13,707 nucleotides of DNA, taken from Oxalobacteraceae bacterium. GTDB lineage: Bacteria; Pseudomonadota; Gammaproteobacteria; Burkholderiales; Burkholderiaceae_D. Within the stretch, counting starts at the first letter, position 1. The number at the start of each line of letters is the position of its first letter. This document shows, in pieces, positions 13,707 through 13,707 of this stretch. A program made the translations under genes and the position numbers. The stretch lies in NCBI GenBank assembly GCA_947487325.1, contig CANKWG010000040.1, positions 1 through 13,707 on the forward strand, read 5' to 3'. The notes beneath the pieces were generated by a model. The model was given only the letters and a program-made list of their open reading frames with translations. It did not search any database and was not told the origin of the DNA.

Positions 13707-13707
13707 G

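Noticed and set aside
1..13707. CRISPR arrays, tRNA or rRNA genes, insertion sequences, integrase or attachment sites
   Set aside because: I looked for regular repeat-spacer patterns, cloverleaf or rRNA signatures, transposase-like proteins and flanking inverted repeats around the two AT-rich orphan genes and saw none. How those genes arrived cannot be told from this window.

Overview
The window looks like a chromosomal segment of a moderately GC-rich proteobacterium. I infer Betaproteobacteria, most likely Burkholderiales, from the protein sequences and from a complete ISC-type iron-sulfur operon lying near uvrB, lysS, prfB and recJ. That placement is an inference. Most genes are housekeeping. 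Two visibly AT-richer orphan genes (747-1829 and 8921-10285, both minus strand) flank the ISC block and are the accessory component.

Layout. 2-679: the 3' end of uvrB, closed by a strong, probably bidirectional terminator. 747-1829: an unrecognised 360-aa protein on the minus strand. 1830-1988: a divergent promoter region with an 11-bp direct repeat. 1989-2774: a divergent member of the uracil-DNA glycosylase fold that lacks the catalytic aspartate. 2848-2896: a sigma70-type promoter overlapped by an IscR type 1 box. 2943-8582: iscR-iscS-iscU-iscA-hscB-hscA-fdx-iscX, all on the plus strand. 8593-8847: a small single-pass membrane protein convergent with iscX. 8921-10285: an unrecognised 454-aa hydrophobic protein. 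10467-13103: lysS and prfB on the minus strand, prfB with a canonical programmed +1 frameshift. 13158-13706: the 3' end of recJ.

The ISC genes form one biochemical unit. IscS supplies persulfide sulfur, IscU is the scaffold, IscA an A-type carrier, HscB and HscA the cochaperone and chaperone that recognise IscU through LPPVK, Fdx the electron donor and IscX the small acidic partner. IscR closes a negative feedback loop at the operon promoter. A terminator-like hairpin between iscA and hscB and two hairpins between iscU and iscA suggest the operon is not expressed evenly along its length.

The most speculative but most interesting observation concerns the two orphan genes. Each has, 34-46 nt upstream of its start, a sequence resembling a HrpL-type (GGAACC-N15-CCACNNA) promoter with the same GAAC-N18-AC-N2-A spacing. 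The 454-aa protein also has the polar Ser/Thr-rich N-terminus expected of type III effectors. They are candidate secreted or host-interaction proteins inserted around a core locus. No secretion genes lie in the window, so this remains a hypothesis.
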